Assembly: GCA_001449105.1 (NCBI GenBank)
Contig: LNIY01000104.1
Span: 1-34,368, forward strand
Source of the DNA: Caulobacter vibrioides
Lineage (GTDB): Bacteria; Pseudomonadota; Alphaproteobacteria; Caulobacterales; Caulobacteraceae
Direction of reading: 5' to 3'
Length of the DNA: 34,368 nt
Shown here: positions 1 through 8,395 of the stretch, one piece after another
How the letters are laid out: every line of letters starts with the position of its first letter
How positions within the stretch are numbered: position 1 is the first letter of the stretch
Notes under the pieces: generated by a model
What the model was told of the DNA's origin: nothing
Seen by the model: the letters and a program-made list of their open reading frames with translations, nothing else
The model's database searches: none
Translations under genes and position numbers: made by a program

Positions 1-39
1 CCCCCCACCCCCGACCCTTCCCCCATCGAGGGGGAAGGG
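1..39. repeat. Palindromic intergenic repeat, family A (copy 1, cut by window edge)
   Basis: Arms CCCTTCCCCC (15-24) and GGGGGAAGGG (30-39) enclose the 5-nt loop ATCGA, preceded by a C-rich tail. The same unit recurs at 1509-1552 and 1932-1974. This copy has the orientation of the 1932 copy. It lies upstream of the nucleoside transporter gene. Its function is unknown; it looks like a REP-type element. Confidence 0.85.
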
Positions 40-139
40 AGCCTTGAAGTGACTGCGGTTCGGTGATCGACGCCTGCGCAACAGGCGCCGGCCGCCCCGA
101 CGCCGAAGCTCACGCAAGCCGCTTGCGCCGGGCGCGCTT

Positions 140-1489
140 GTGTTGGACAAACTGGCCCCTTGGTCGGCGTCGCGGGGGCGTCGCTTCACACTTAAGGTTC
201 CGCTCTTGCTCTTCCGTCCCGAGAACGTTCAGGCCCTGGCGGGTCTGGCGCTCACCCTGGGCCTTTGCTGGCTCGTCTCCGAAAATCGCAAGCGCTTCCC
301 GTGGGTGCTGGCCATCGGCGCCCTCATCATCCAGGTCGGCCTGGTGGTGCTGCTGTTCGGCCTGCCCCAGGCCCAGCAGATGCTGCGCGGCGTCAACGGC
401 GCGGTCGAAGGCCTCGGCGCCTCGACCCAGGCCGGCACGGCCTTCGTGTTCGGCTTCCTGGCCGGCGGCGACCAGCCCTATCCGGTGAGCAACCCGGGCG
501 CGGGCTTCATCTTCGCCTTCCGCGTGATGCCGGTGATCCTGGTGGTCTGCGCCCTGTCGGCGCTGCTGTGGCACTGGAAGATCCTGAAGTGGGCCGCCCA
601 AGGCTTCGGCTTCGTGTTCCAGAAGACCCTGGGCCTGCGCGGCCCGCCGGCCCTGGCCACCGCCGCCACCATCTTCATGGGCCAGATCGAAGGCCCGATC
701 TTCATCCGCGCCTATCTCGACAAGCTGAGCCGCTCGGAACTCTTCATGCTGATCACGGTCGGCATGGCCTGCGTGTCCGGCTCGACCATGGTGGCCTACG
801 CCACCATCCTGGCCGACGTGCTGCCCAACGCCGCGGCCCACGTGCTGACCGCCTCGATCATCTCGGCTCCGGCCGGCGTGCTGCTGGCGCGCATCGTGGT
901 GCCGTCGGACCCGCTGGAAAAGGGCGGCGACCTGGACCTGGCCGCCGAGGACAAGACCTACGGCAGCTCGATCGACGCGGTGATGAAGGGCACCACCGAC
1001 GGCCTTCAGATCGCGCTGAACGTCGGCGCGACCCTGATCGTGTTCGTGGCCCTGGCCACCATGCTCGACAAGTTCCTGGCCATGCTGCCGGCCATCGGCG
1101 GCCAGCCGCTGAGCCTGACGCGCGGCCTGGGCGTGGTGTTCTCGCCGCTGGCCTGGTCGATGGGCATTCCCTGGAAGGAAGCCGGCAGCGCCGGCGGCCT
1201 CCTGGGCACCAAGCTGATCCTCACCGAGTTCACCGCCTTCATCCAGATGGCCAAGACCGGCGCGGCCAGCCTGGACGAGCGCTCGCGGATGATCATGACC
1301 TACGCGCTGTGCGGCTTCGCCAACATCGGCTCGGTGGGCATGAACGTCGCCGGCTTCTCGGTGCTGGTGCCCCAGCGTCGCCAGGAAGTGCTGAGCCTGG
1401 TGTGGAAGGCGATGATGGCCGGCTTCCTGGCCACCTGCCTGACCGGCTCGCTGATCGGCCTGATGCCGCGGGTTCTGTTCGGGCTCTGA
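140..1489 (+). CDS. CNT-family (NupC-type) nucleoside transporter
   Basis: Inner-membrane concentrative nucleoside transporter, expected to import nucleosides with a cation gradient. The 449-aa product is hydrophobic from about residue 25 to the end, with many membrane segments. It has family-type stretches, including GGDQPYPVSNPGAGF in the first third and a GQIEGP segment near residue 190. The C-terminal CNT signature is present as GTKLILTEFTAF at residues 356-367; the canonical NEFVA core here reads TEFTA, which may alter specificity. The chosen start is GTG at 140. TTG at 206, just before the LFRPENVQAL segment, is a credible alternative, because the first 22 residues are not typical of the family. 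The gene is flanked by family A repeats on both sides. Confidence 0.9.
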   Translation: MLDKLAPWSASRGRRFTLKVPLLLFRPENVQALAGLALTLGLCWLVSENRKRFPWVLAIGALIIQVGLVVLLFGLPQAQQMLRGVNGAVEGLGASTQAGTAFVFGFLAGGDQPYPVSNPGAGFIFAFRVMPVILVVCALSALLWHWKILKWAAQGFGFVFQKTLGLRGPPALATAATIFMGQIEGPIFIRAYLDKLSRSELFMLITVGMACVSGSTMVAYATILADVLPNAAAHVLTASIISAPAGVLLARIVVPSDPLEKGGDLDLAAEDKTYGSSIDAVMKGTTDGLQIALNVGATLIVFVALATMLDKFLAMLPAIGGQPLSLTRGLGVVFSPLAWSMGIPWKEAGSAGGLLGTKLILTEFTAFIQMAKTGAASLDERSRMIMTYALCGFANIGSVGMNVAGFSVLVPQRRQEVLSLVWKAMMAGFLATCLTGSLIGLMPRVLFGL

Positions 1490-1508
1490 TACGGTTGCTT
1501 CCGTCCCT

Positions 1509-1552
1509 CCCTTCCCCCTTGATGGGGGAAGGGCCGGGGATGGGGGTGACGC
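1509..1552. repeat. Palindromic repeat, family A (copy 2, left flank of DUF559 gene)
   Basis: A perfect 10-bp stem (1509-1518 with 1524-1533, loop TTGAT) is followed by a conserved tail ending GGGGGTGACGC at 1552. It is an inverted copy of 1932-1974 (about 41 of 44 positions agree). It ends 3 nt before the GTG start of the DUF559 gene. The GGGGGTG in its tail could act as that gene's ribosome-binding site. Confidence 0.9.
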
Positions 1553-1555
1553 GGC

Positions 1556-1927
1556 GTGTCCGAGCGAACACCGAAGCCGACGCATGCGCCAGGCGCCGTC
1601 GGCCGCGCCCGCCGCCTTCGGCGGGACATGACCGCCAGCGAGCGGAATCTCTGGAAAGCGCTCCGGGCGCTCGATCTCCACATCCGGCGCCAAGCGCCGA
1701 TCGGCCGCTACGTCGCCGACTTCGTCCACCACGGATCTCGCCTCGTGATCGAGGTCGACGGCGGATGGCACGATCTTCCCGAACAGCAGCTCCATGACGT
1801 CGAGCGCGACGGCTGGCTGGTGAGCCAGGGCTATCGCGTGATGCGCGTTCGGGACGCCGAGGCGTTCGGAAGTCCTGAAGAGGTCGCCGAACGGGTGGCG
1901 GCCGAGATAAGGCGGCTCGTCGTCTGA
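1556..1927 (+). CDS. DUF559 domain protein (Vsr/PD-(D/E)XK-like endonuclease fold)
   Basis: A 123-aa protein spanning essentially a whole DUF559 domain. The hallmark N-terminal block is ARRLRRDMTASERNLWKALR (residues 18-37). It is followed by IGRYVADFV and then VIEVDGGWH, whose E-x-D resembles the acidic catalytic positions of very-short-patch-repair-type nucleases. The family is generally predicted to be a nuclease, but its role is not established. The start is GTG 1556; ATG 1628 would remove the conserved arginine block, so it is disfavoured. The gene fills almost the entire space between two inward-facing inverted repeats: its start lies 3 nt after one and its stop 4 nt before the other. 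This suggests that gene and repeats move or evolve as one unit. Confidence 0.85.
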   Translation: MSERTPKPTHAPGAVGRARRLRRDMTASERNLWKALRALDLHIRRQAPIGRYVADFVHHGSRLVIEVDGGWHDLPEQQLHDVERDGWLVSQGYRVMRVRDAEAFGSPEEVAERVAAEIRRLVV

Positions 1928-1931
1928 CGCA

Positions 1932-1974
1932 GCGTCACCCCCATCCCAACCCTTCCCCCATCAAGGGGGAAGGG
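1932..1974. repeat. Palindromic repeat, family A (copy 3, right flank of DUF559 gene)
   Basis: The mirror image of 1509-1552: tail GCGTCACCCCC first, then arms 1950-1959 and 1965-1974 around loop ATCAA. It begins 4 nt after the DUF559 stop codon. As RNA the palindrome would fold into a strong hairpin and could also end transcription. Confidence 0.9.
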
Positions 1975-2002
1975 CTCTTATGGCGACGGGAGGACAATAA
2001 GA

Positions 2003-2620
2003 ATGAAGCTCTACGACAGCCGGCGTGCGCCCAATCCCCGGCGGGTGCGGTGGTTCATGGCCGAGAAGGGGATCGAGGACGTCGAGATCGTCGAGGTCGA
2101 CATCTTCGCCGGCCAGCACCGCACGCCCGACTACCTGGCCAGGGCCGGCCTGCCCAATGTGCCCGCGCTGGAGATGGACGACGGCACGACGATCACCGAG
2201 TCGGTGGCCATCTGCCGCTATCTGGAAAGCGTCTATCCCGAGCCCAACCTGTTCGGCGTCGACCCGCGCGAGGTCGCGATCGTCGAGATGTGGGCCAGGC
2301 GGGCCGAGATGCTGGTGGCCACGCCGCTGATGCTGACCGTGCGCCACAGCCATCCGGCCCTGGCGGCGATCGAGACCCAGATCCCCGAGGTGGCCGCCAG
2401 CAACCGCGCCGCCGCCGAGAAGGGGATCCGGGTGCTGGACCGGCGCCTGGCCGAAAGCCCGTTCATCGCCGGCGACCGGGTGACCATCGCCGACATCCTG
2501 GCCGTCACCGGCATCGACTTCGCGCGCATGGCGCGGTTTCGGCCCGATCCGGAACTGGCGAACGTCAAGCGCTGGCTGGGCGAGATGAACGCCCGCCCGG
2601 CGGCGAAGGCGGGGGTGTAG
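2003..2620 (+). CDS. Glutathione S-transferase family protein
   Basis: A 205-aa cytosolic protein with the two-domain GST layout. The N-terminal thioredoxin-like domain (about residues 1-80) contains LPNVPALEMDDG, the cis-proline loop. It is followed by the glutathione-binding signature ITESVAICRYLE. The C-terminal helical domain includes SPFIAGDRVTIADILA, the usual N-capping box region. Family members conjugate glutathione to electrophiles or isomerise small molecules; the substrate cannot be read from sequence. ATG 2003 is supported by GGGAGG at 1988-1993. The gene stands alone between repeats, with no operon partner. Confidence 0.9.
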   Translation: MKLYDSRRAPNPRRVRWFMAEKGIEDVEIVEVDIFAGQHRTPDYLARAGLPNVPALEMDDGTTITESVAICRYLESVYPEPNLFGVDPREVAIVEMWARRAEMLVATPLMLTVRHSHPALAAIETQIPEVAASNRAAAEKGIRVLDRRLAESPFIAGDRVTIADILAVTGIDFARMARFRPDPELANVKRWLGEMNARPAAKAGV

Positions 2621-2638
2621 GAAGAGGCGAAAACCCCG

Positions 2639-2713
2639 CCCTTCGACGAGCTCAGGGTGAGGTTTTCTACTGCACGGCCTTCACCTTGATCCTCATCCTG
2701 AGCTTGTCGAAGG
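2639..2713. repeat. Inverted pair of 23-bp intergenic repeats (family B)
   Basis: CCTTCGACGAGCTCAGGGTG (from 2640) and its near reverse complement ending GCTTGTCGAAGG (2691-2713) differ at only two positions, both giving G-U pairs in RNA. With a spacer of about 28 nt they could form a long hairpin between the GST and deacetylase genes, possibly a terminator. This CTTCGACAAGCTCAGG-type repeat occurs in many alphaproteobacteria. Confidence 0.8.
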
Positions 2714-2780
2714 ACGAGGATCACGCGTGGTGACATGGCCCCGCTTGGCTCCCGTCGCCCATCCGGCATAACCTCGTTCC

Positions 2781-3701
2781 ATGGCCGTCTCGCTGTTCAC
2801 CCATGCCGACATGCTCGACCATCGGCCCGGTCCCGGGCACGTGGAGAGTCCGGCGCGGCTGAAGGCGGTGATCGACGCGCTGGAGGACGAGGCGGGCCTG
2901 GACCTGGAGCCTTTCGAGGCGCCGCTGGTCGAGCCGGCCGACCTGGCCAGGGTGCATCCGGCGGCCTTCGTCGATTCGATCTTCGCCGCCGCGCCGCACA
3001 TGGGGATCCATGCGCTGGACCCCGACACCGTGCTGTCGACCGGCAGCCTGATCGCCGCGCGGCGGGCGGCCGGAGCCGTGAGCGCGGCCGTGAGGCAGGT
3101 GGCGGCGGGGCAGGGCAGGCGGGCCTTCTGCGCGGTGCGGCCGCCGGGCCATCACGCCGAGCCAGCCATCGCCATGGGCTTTTGCGTGTTCTCCAACGTG
3201 GCGGTCGCCGCAAGGGTGGCGCAGGCCAGCGGCCTGGCCCGCGTGGCCATCGTCGATTTCGACGTCCATCACGGCAACGGCAGCCAGGCGGCGTTCGAGC
3301 ACGACCCGACGGTGATGGTCGCCTCGATCCACCAGTCGCCGCTCTATCCGGGCACCGGCGATCCGTCCGAGACCGGGGTGGGCAACATCGTCAACGCCAC
3401 GGTGGCGCCGGGCGCGCCGCGCGAATCCTGGCGGCGGGCGTTCGAGCGGCTGATGGAGCGAGTCGACGCCTTCGCCCCGGATCTGGTGCTGGTCTCGGCC
3501 GGATTCGACGCCCACGAGCGCGATCCGCTGGCCGCGCAGAGCCTTGGCGACGACGACTTCGCCTGGGCCACAAGGGCGATCGTGTCGGTCGCCGACCATC
3601 GGGCCAGAGGGCGTATTGTCTCCTCGCTCGAGGGCGGGTACGACCTCGAAGCGCTCGGCCGTTCGGCCAAGGCGCATGTCAGAGCGCTTCAGGAAGGATG
3701 A
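2781..3701 (+). CDS. Histone deacetylase-like amidohydrolase (class II type)
   Basis: A 306-aa zinc-dependent deacetylase of the HDAC/AcuC/acetylpolyamine amidohydrolase superfamily. All expected catalytic elements are present: the tandem histidines in RPPGHH (H124, H125), the metal ligands in VDFDVHHGNG (D161, H163), D243 in SAGFDAH, and the transition-state tyrosine Y287 in EGGYDL. It should therefore be an active cytosolic enzyme removing acetyl groups from proteins, polyamines or small molecules; the substrate is unknown. No strong Shine-Dalgarno precedes ATG 2781, but the N-terminus is family-like (GHVESPARL). The downstream phosphatase gene is very close, so the two are probably co-transcribed. 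Confidence 0.93.
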   Translation: MAVSLFTHADMLDHRPGPGHVESPARLKAVIDALEDEAGLDLEPFEAPLVEPADLARVHPAAFVDSIFAAAPHMGIHALDPDTVLSTGSLIAARRAAGAVSAAVRQVAAGQGRRAFCAVRPPGHHAEPAIAMGFCVFSNVAVAARVAQASGLARVAIVDFDVHHGNGSQAAFEHDPTVMVASIHQSPLYPGTGDPSETGVGNIVNATVAPGAPRESWRRAFERLMERVDAFAPDLVLVSAGFDAHERDPLAAQSLGDDDFAWATRAIVSVADHRARGRIVSSLEGGYDLEALGRSAKAHVRALQEG

Positions 3702-3742
3702 GGCCCGGTCCCGCGTCAGCGGCCGCCGGGTCGTCGAGGAAA

Positions 3743-4363
3743 ATGGCCGACGCACCGACCGCCGACCAGACCGCCTCGAGCGTGGTCCGCCCGCCCGGGG
3801 CCATCGTCCTGGCCCGTCACGGCGAGCCCGCCCTGTCGCGCAAGGTGCGCTTCGACGCCAGGACCTACGGCGACTGGTGGGCGCGCTACGAGGAGGGCGG
3901 CCTGCTGGCCGGCCAGACCCCGCCCGACTGCCTGCTCGAGATCGCCGCGCGCTCGGAGGTGATCGTCGCCTCGACCCGCCTGCGCTCGATCGAAACCGCC
4001 CAGGCCATCGCCGGCGGCCGTGAGTTTCCACGCGACCCGATGTTCATCGAGGCGCCGCTGCCGCCGCCGCCATGGCCGAGCTGGATCAAGCTGTCGCCCA
4101 AGAAGTGGGGCTTTTTCGCCCGCTTCTGGTGGTGGTTCTTCGATCACCACATGGGCCAGGAAAGCCGCAAGCAGGCCGAAGTGAGAGCCGAAGCCGCCGC
4201 CGACGCCCTGATCGCCCTGTCGCAGGACGGCCGCGACGTGCTGCTCGTGGCCCACGGCTTCTTCAACGCCATGATCGGCATCGCGCTGCAGAAGCGCGGG
4301 CTGAAGAAGACGCTCGACCAGGGCTTTCAGTACTGGTGCGTCAAGCGCTTCGAGCGCGCCTGA
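3743..4363 (+). CDS. Histidine phosphatase superfamily protein with Trp-rich segment
   Basis: A 206-aa phosphoglycerate-mutase-like protein. The RHG motif is LARHGEP (residues 23-29), and the second catalytic histidine lies in VAHGFFN. Between them, residues 105-136 form an unusual proline- and tryptophan-rich stretch with six Trp, including WWWFF, which may contact membrane or a partner. The substrate is unknown. ATG 3743 follows GAGGA closely. An in-frame ATG at 3698 overlaps the deacetylase stop codon (ATGA) and follows AGGAAGG, so a 15-residue longer form is equally possible and would couple translation to the upstream gene. Confidence 0.85.
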   Translation: MADAPTADQTASSVVRPPGAIVLARHGEPALSRKVRFDARTYGDWWARYEEGGLLAGQTPPDCLLEIAARSEVIVASTRLRSIETAQAIAGGREFPRDPMFIEAPLPPPPWPSWIKLSPKKWGFFARFWWWFFDHHMGQESRKQAEVRAEAAADALIALSQDGRDVLLVAHGFFNAMIGIALQKRGLKKTLDQGFQYWCVKRFERA

Positions 4364-4428
4364 CCTTTCACAGCCGTTGCCCGCCAGCCCCACGCCCACT
4401 AGGGTGCGAGCTTCTCCTTGGAGTAGAA

Positions 4429-4683
4429 ATGACCGACGCCGCTTCTCCCGTGCACGACCTCTCGGCCCTGAGCTTCGAACAGGCCCTGGCCGAGCTTGAG
4501 AAGATCGTGTCCGAACTGGAATCGGGCCAGGCGCCGCTGGAACGCTCCATCGACATCTACGAGCGCGGGGCGGCCCTGAAGGCCCACTGCGAGAAGAAGC
4601 TCGAGGCCGCGCGCCTGAAGGTCGAGAAGATCGTCCTGGGCCAGGGCGGCGCCGCGGGCGTCGAGCCGGCCGAGTTCTCCTGA
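4429..4683 (+). CDS. xseB: Exodeoxyribonuclease VII small subunit
   Basis: An 84-aa protein with the complete XseB helical hairpin: [20 protein letters not shown], then [19 protein letters not shown]. It is the small subunit that binds XseA to form the single-strand-specific exonuclease VII; XseA is not in this window. GGAG at 4420-4423 supports the ATG. The stop codon overlaps the start of csaA (TGATG). Linkage of xseB to ispA and dxs is common in proteobacteria and strengthens the call. Confidence 0.95.
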   Translation: MTDAASPVHDLSALSFEQALAELEKIVSELESGQAPLERSIDIYERGAALKAHCEKKLEAARLKVEKIVLGQGGAAGVEPAEFS

Positions 4684-5045
4684 TGGGCCAGGCCTCGCCG
4701 AAACTGTCGCCGACGATCGCGTTCGAGGACTTCGAGCGCGTGGATATCCGCGTGGGGACGATCGTTTCGGCGGAGGCCTTTCCCGAAGCCCGCAAGCCGG
4801 CCTACAAGCTGGCGATCGATTTCGGACCGGCGTTCGGCGTAAAGCGCTCGTCGGCCCAGGTGACCCGCCACTACACGACCGACCAGCTGGTCGGACGCCG
4901 GGTGGCGGCGGTGGTGAACTTCAAGCCGCGTCAGATCGGCCCTTTCATGTCGGAAGTCCTGTGCCTGGGCTTTCCCGACGATGAGGGCGAAGTCGTCCTC
5001 GTGACGGTGGATCGCGCGGCGCCCAACGGGGGAAAGCTGTTTTGA
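4683..5045 (+). CDS. csaA: tRNA-binding protein CsaA
   Basis: A 120-aa single-domain EMAPII/Arc1p-type tRNA-binding OB-fold protein, the normal size for CsaA. Recognisable stretches are [31 protein letters not shown] and [16 protein letters not shown]. CsaA proteins bind tRNA as dimers and have been reported to show chaperone or export-related activity in Bacillus; the role here is not known. ATG 4683 shares bases with the xseB stop, and the TGA at 5043-5045 overlaps the TTG start of ispA, so all three genes are translationally linked. Confidence 0.92.
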   Translation: MGQASPKLSPTIAFEDFERVDIRVGTIVSAEAFPEARKPAYKLAIDFGPAFGVKRSSAQVTRHYTTDQLVGRRVAAVVNFKPRQIGPFMSEVLCLGFPDDEGEVVLVTVDRAAPNGGKLF

Positions 5046-5923
5046 GCGACCTTGGCAAGCGCATCGCCCAGGCGGCCGATATCGTCACGGTGGCGCTCGA
5101 CGAGCTGCTGCCCCGCGCAGACGGGCCCGAAAGCCGCCTGACCGAGGCCATGCGCTACGCGGCGCTGGGCCCGGGCAAGCGCCTGCGGCCGTTCTTCGCG
5201 CTGGAAACCGGCAAGATGTTCGACCTGCCCGAGCGGCCGGTGCTGCGCGCGGCCTGCGCGCTGGAATGCATCCACGCCTATAGCCTGGTGCACGACGACC
5301 TGCCGGCCATGGACGACGACGACATGCGTCGCGGCCGTCCGACCGTGCACGTGCAGTACGACGAGGCCACCGCCATCCTGGCCGGCGACTCGTTGCAGAC
5401 GGCGGCCTTCGAGATCATGGCCCACCCCGACACCCACGACGACGGCCATGTCCGCTCGGAGCTGGTGCGCAAGCTGGCCATCGCGTCCGGCGCGCGGGGC
5501 ATGTGCGGCGGCCAGATGATCGACCTGCTGGGCGTTCGCGACGACCTGGGCGCGGTGGCGCGCATGCAGCGCCTGAAGACCGGCGCCCTGATCGCCTTCG
5601 CCTTCGAGATTCCGCTGATCATCGGCCGGGCCAAGGAAGCCGAGCGCGCGGCGCTGATGGGCTTCGCCCAGGACCTTGGCCTGGCCTACCAGATCGTCGA
5701 CGACATTCTCGACGCCGAGGGCGACGCGGCCCTGCTGGGCAAGGCCGCCGGCAAGGACGCCGCCAAGGGCAAGGCCAACTACGTCACGCTTCTGGGCCTG
5801 GATGCGGCCAAGGAGCGGGTCGAGCTTCTCGCAGCGCAGACCAAGGCGCATCTGGATATCTTTGGGGATCGGGCCGATCATCTGCGCGAAAGCGTTGATT
5901 TCGTGCTGGACCGCCGCAACTGA
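5042..5923 (+). CDS. ispA: Farnesyl/geranyl diphosphate synthase (polyprenyl synthetase)
   Basis: A 293-aa trans-prenyltransferase that condenses isopentenyl diphosphate with allylic diphosphates. Seen motifs: [10 protein letters not shown] substrate loop, first aspartate-rich motif [10 protein letters not shown] (85-94), [17 protein letters not shown], and second aspartate-rich motif DDILD (220-224). The length and the two-residue spacing in the first motif fit IspA-type short-chain synthases. The start is TTG 5042, overlapping the csaA stop. The gene lies directly before dxs, so one transcript supplies early and middle steps of isoprenoid synthesis. The exact chain length of the product is inferred from family resemblance only. 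Confidence 0.93.
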   Translation: MSDLGKRIAQAADIVTVALDELLPRADGPESRLTEAMRYAALGPGKRLRPFFALETGKMFDLPERPVLRAACALECIHAYSLVHDDLPAMDDDDMRRGRPTVHVQYDEATAILAGDSLQTAAFEIMAHPDTHDDGHVRSELVRKLAIASGARGMCGGQMIDLLGVRDDLGAVARMQRLKTGALIAFAFEIPLIIGRAKEAERAALMGFAQDLGLAYQIVDDILDAEGDAALLGKAAGKDAAKGKANYVTLLGLDAAKERVELLAAQTKAHLDIFGDRADHLRESVDFVLDRRN

Positions 5924-5940
5924 CCGCGCTCTTTACAGAC

Positions 5941-7860
5941 ATGCCGACGCAAACTCCTCTTCTCGACACCGTCTCCTCGCCCGCCGACACGCGCGGGTTG
6001 TCGATCGCCGAGCTCAAGCAGCTGGCGCAGGAGGTGCGCGCCGAAACCATCGACGCGGTTTCCGTCACCGGCGGCCACCTGGGCGCGGGCCTGGGCGTGG
6101 TCGAGCTGACCGTGGCCCTGCACCACGTCTACGAGACGCCGAAGGACATCCTGATCTGGGACGTCGGCCACCAGGCCTATCCGCACAAGATCCTCACCGG
6201 CCGCCGCGACCGCATCAAGACGCTGCGCCAGGGCGGGGGGCTGTCGGGCTTCACCAAGCGGGCCGAGAGCGAATACGACCCGTTCGGCGCGGCCCACGCG
6301 GCCACCTCGATCTCGGCGGCCCTGGGCTTCTGCGCCGCGCGCGACGCGAAAGGCGAGGACAACGCCGTCGTGGCCGTGATCGGCGACGGCTCGCTGGGCG
6401 CGGGCATGGCCTACGAGGCGATGAACGCGGCCACCGACGCCACGCGCCAGCTGACCGTCATCCTCAACGACAACGACATGTCGATCGCCCCTCCGGTGGG
6501 CGGCATGAGCGCCTATCTGGCCAACCTCGTCTCGGGCGGCGCCTATCGCAAGGCGCGCAAGCTGGGCAAGACGGTGGTCGAGAAGCTGCCGACCCCGATC
6601 CGCGACGCGGCCCGCAAGGCCGAGGAATATGCGCGCGGCATGGTCACCGGCGGCACCTTCTTCGAGGAGTTGGGCTTCCACTATGTGGGCCCGATCGACG
6701 GCCACGACATGGACGCCCTGGTCTCGGTGCTGAAGAACGCCCGGGAATTCAAGGAAAAGCCCGTTCTCGTCCACGTCGTCACCCAGAAGGGCAAGGGCTA
6801 CGCTCCGGCCGAGGGCGCGGCCGACAAGCTGCACGCCGTGGCCAAGTTCGACGTGGTCACCGGCCAGCAGCAGAAGGCGGCCGCCGGCCCGCCCAGCTAC
6901 ACCAAGGTGTTCGCCCAGGAACTGGTCAAGCAGGCGGCCAGGGACGACAAGATCGTCGCCATCACCGCCGCCATGCCCTCGGGCACGGGTCTCGACATCT
7001 TCGAGAAGGCCTATCCGACCCGCACCTTCGACGTCGGCATCGCCGAGCAGCACGCGGTGACCTTCGCCGCGGGCCTGGCCGCCGACGGCATGAAGCCGTT
7101 CGCGGCGATCTATTCGACCTTCCTGCAGCGCGGCTACGACCAGGTGGTCCACGACGTGGCCATCCAGCGCCTGCCGGTGCGCTTCGCCATGGACCGCGCC
7201 GGCCTGGTCGGCGCCGACGGCCCCACGCACGCCGGCAGCTTCGACATCGGCTTCATGGGCGCTCTGCCCGGCATGGTGCTGATGGCCGCCGCCGACGAGC
7301 TGGAACTGGCCCGCATGGTCGCCACCGCCGTCGAGATCGACGACCGCCCCAGCGCCTTCCGCTATCCGCGCGGCGAGGGCGTGGGCCTGGAACTGCCGGC
7401 CGGCCCGGCGCAGCCGCTGGAGATCGGCAAGGGCCGCATCGTCCGCGAGGGGACCAGCGTCGCCATCGTCTCGTTCGGCACGCGCCTGTCGGAAAGCCTG
7501 AAGGCCGCCGACCTGCTGGCCGCGCGCGGTCTTTCCGCCACCGTCTGCGACGCCCGCTTCGCCAAGCCTCTGGACCTTGATTTGCTGCTGCGCCTGGCGC
7601 GCGAGCACGAGGCCATCGTCACGGTGGAAGAAGGCGCCATGGGCGGCTTCGGCGCCTTCGTGTTGCAGGCCCTGGCCCAGCACGGCGCCCTGGATCGCGG
7701 CCTGAAGATCCGCACGCTTGGTCTTCCGGACGTGTTCCAGGACCAGGACAAGCCCGACCTGATGTACGCCGAGGCCGGTCTCGACGCCGAAGGCATCCTG
7801 CGCGGGGCGCTGTCGGCGCTGGGCATGGACAACGTGAGCGCGGCGGGGCGGCGGGCGTAA
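5941..7860 (+). CDS. dxs: 1-deoxy-D-xylulose-5-phosphate synthase
   Basis: A 639-aa thiamine-diphosphate enzyme making DXP from pyruvate and glyceraldehyde 3-phosphate, the entry step of the MEP isoprenoid pathway. Visible signatures: [19 protein letters not shown] near the N-terminus, the ThDP/Mg site [17 protein letters not shown] (GDG at 148-150), catalytic E369 in VGIAEQHAV, and [14 protein letters not shown] in the pyrimidine-binding domain. The length is as expected. It begins 17 nt after ispA with no clear Shine-Dalgarno, which suggests coupled expression in the xseB-csaA-ispA-dxs operon. A strong terminator follows the stop. Confidence 0.97.
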   Translation: MPTQTPLLDTVSSPADTRGLSIAELKQLAQEVRAETIDAVSVTGGHLGAGLGVVELTVALHHVYETPKDILIWDVGHQAYPHKILTGRRDRIKTLRQGGGLSGFTKRAESEYDPFGAAHAATSISAALGFCAARDAKGEDNAVVAVIGDGSLGAGMAYEAMNAATDATRQLTVILNDNDMSIAPPVGGMSAYLANLVSGGAYRKARKLGKTVVEKLPTPIRDAARKAEEYARGMVTGGTFFEELGFHYVGPIDGHDMDALVSVLKNAREFKEKPVLVHVVTQKGKGYAPAEGAADKLHAVAKFDVVTGQQQKAAAGPPSYTKVFAQELVKQAARDDKIVAITAAMPSGTGLDIFEKAYPTRTFDVGIAEQHAVTFAAGLAADGMKPFAAIYSTFLQRGYDQVVHDVAIQRLPVRFAMDRAGLVGADGPTHAGSFDIGFMGALPGMVLMAAADELELARMVATAVEIDDRPSAFRYPRGEGVGLELPAGPAQPLEIGKGRIVREGTSVAIVSFGTRLSESLKAADLLAARGLSATVCDARFAKPLDLDLLLRLAREHEAIVTVEEGAMGGFGAFVLQALAQHGALDRGLKIRTLGLPDVFQDQDKPDLMYAEAGLDAEGILRGALSALGMDNVSAAGRRA

Positions 7861-7885
7861 GCCGCTAAGCCCGTCGAAAGTATCG

Positions 7886-7917
7886 AACGCCGCGACGGTC
7901 GCCGTCGCGGCGTTTTG
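7886..7917 (+). terminator. Intrinsic terminator of the dxs operon
   Basis: A perfect 13-bp stem (7886-7898 with 7902-7914) closes a TCG loop and runs into TTTT, 26 nt after the dxs stop. This is a textbook rho-independent terminator. Confidence 0.9.
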
Positions 7918-8030
7918 CTTTTCCGGCTCGCCCTGGATGCGGGTGATGGCTGAAACAATGTCGGTTCACGACCCGTTGCGGACATTCGTTGTCGCGCTAC
8001 GCTGCCCTAGGGCGGATTTGGAGGGCTTAG

Positions 8031-8294
8031 GTGACGGGGAGAAAGCTAAAGGTCTCGCGAGAGCGGGCTGAGTCGATTGCTGCGCGTTACATCGAGAGTC
8101 AGGATCTGAAGGGTTGGCGCCTTCAGATCGCGGAGGTGAACCGCGTGTCCGTCGATCCGGAAAATTGGACTATTGTGGTTACTCGCCTCTCGCCGGAAGG
8201 TAATGAGGTCGATGGCCCCGAAATCCTGATCGTGAACGGACAGACCGGGGAGTTAGAGACGCTTGAGGCGCGTTTCGAACGCAAGGTCTCCTAA
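8031..8294 (+). CDS. Hypothetical 87-aa protein
   Basis: Unrecognised small soluble protein. An N-terminal helical, basic segment (KVSRERAESIAARYI) is followed by an alternating strand pattern ending in GPEILIVNGQTGELETLEARF. The W-x-V-x-V ... V-N-x-x-TGE layout recalls small PepSY-like or immunity-type folds, but this is only an impression. The start is GTG 8031, backed by GGAGGG about 6 nt upstream. The stop lies at the left edge of the 91-bp direct repeat. Codon use is less GC-biased than in neighbouring core genes, which suggests accessory DNA. Confidence 0.7.
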   Translation: MTGRKLKVSRERAESIAARYIESQDLKGWRLQIAEVNRVSVDPENWTIVVTRLSPEGNEVDGPEILIVNGQTGELETLEARFERKVS

Positions 8295-8385
8295 CCACCC
8301 TTCTCTGACCTTCGCGATGTCCGCTCGCGGGTCGAAGGTGGAATGTCCGGTTTGAGACGGTGGGCTGATTTCTTCTCCCGACCCT
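8295..8385. repeat. 91-bp direct repeat, copy 1
   Basis: Identical over all 91 bases to 9047-9137, and similarity continues about 12 nt further (GTCGGACCTTCA versus GAGCGGACGTTCA). It contains TGTCCGCT-type and GTCGAAGG segments seen in widespread proteobacterial intergenic repeats. A decayed fragment is visible near 9855-9890. Confidence 0.95.
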
Positions 8386-8395
8386 AGTCGGACCT

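Noticed and set aside
110..1795. 561-codon minus-strand frame across transporter and DUF559 gene
   Set aside because: Low-complexity His/Gln/Gly/Ala composition and crossing of a palindromic repeat; no family resemblance.
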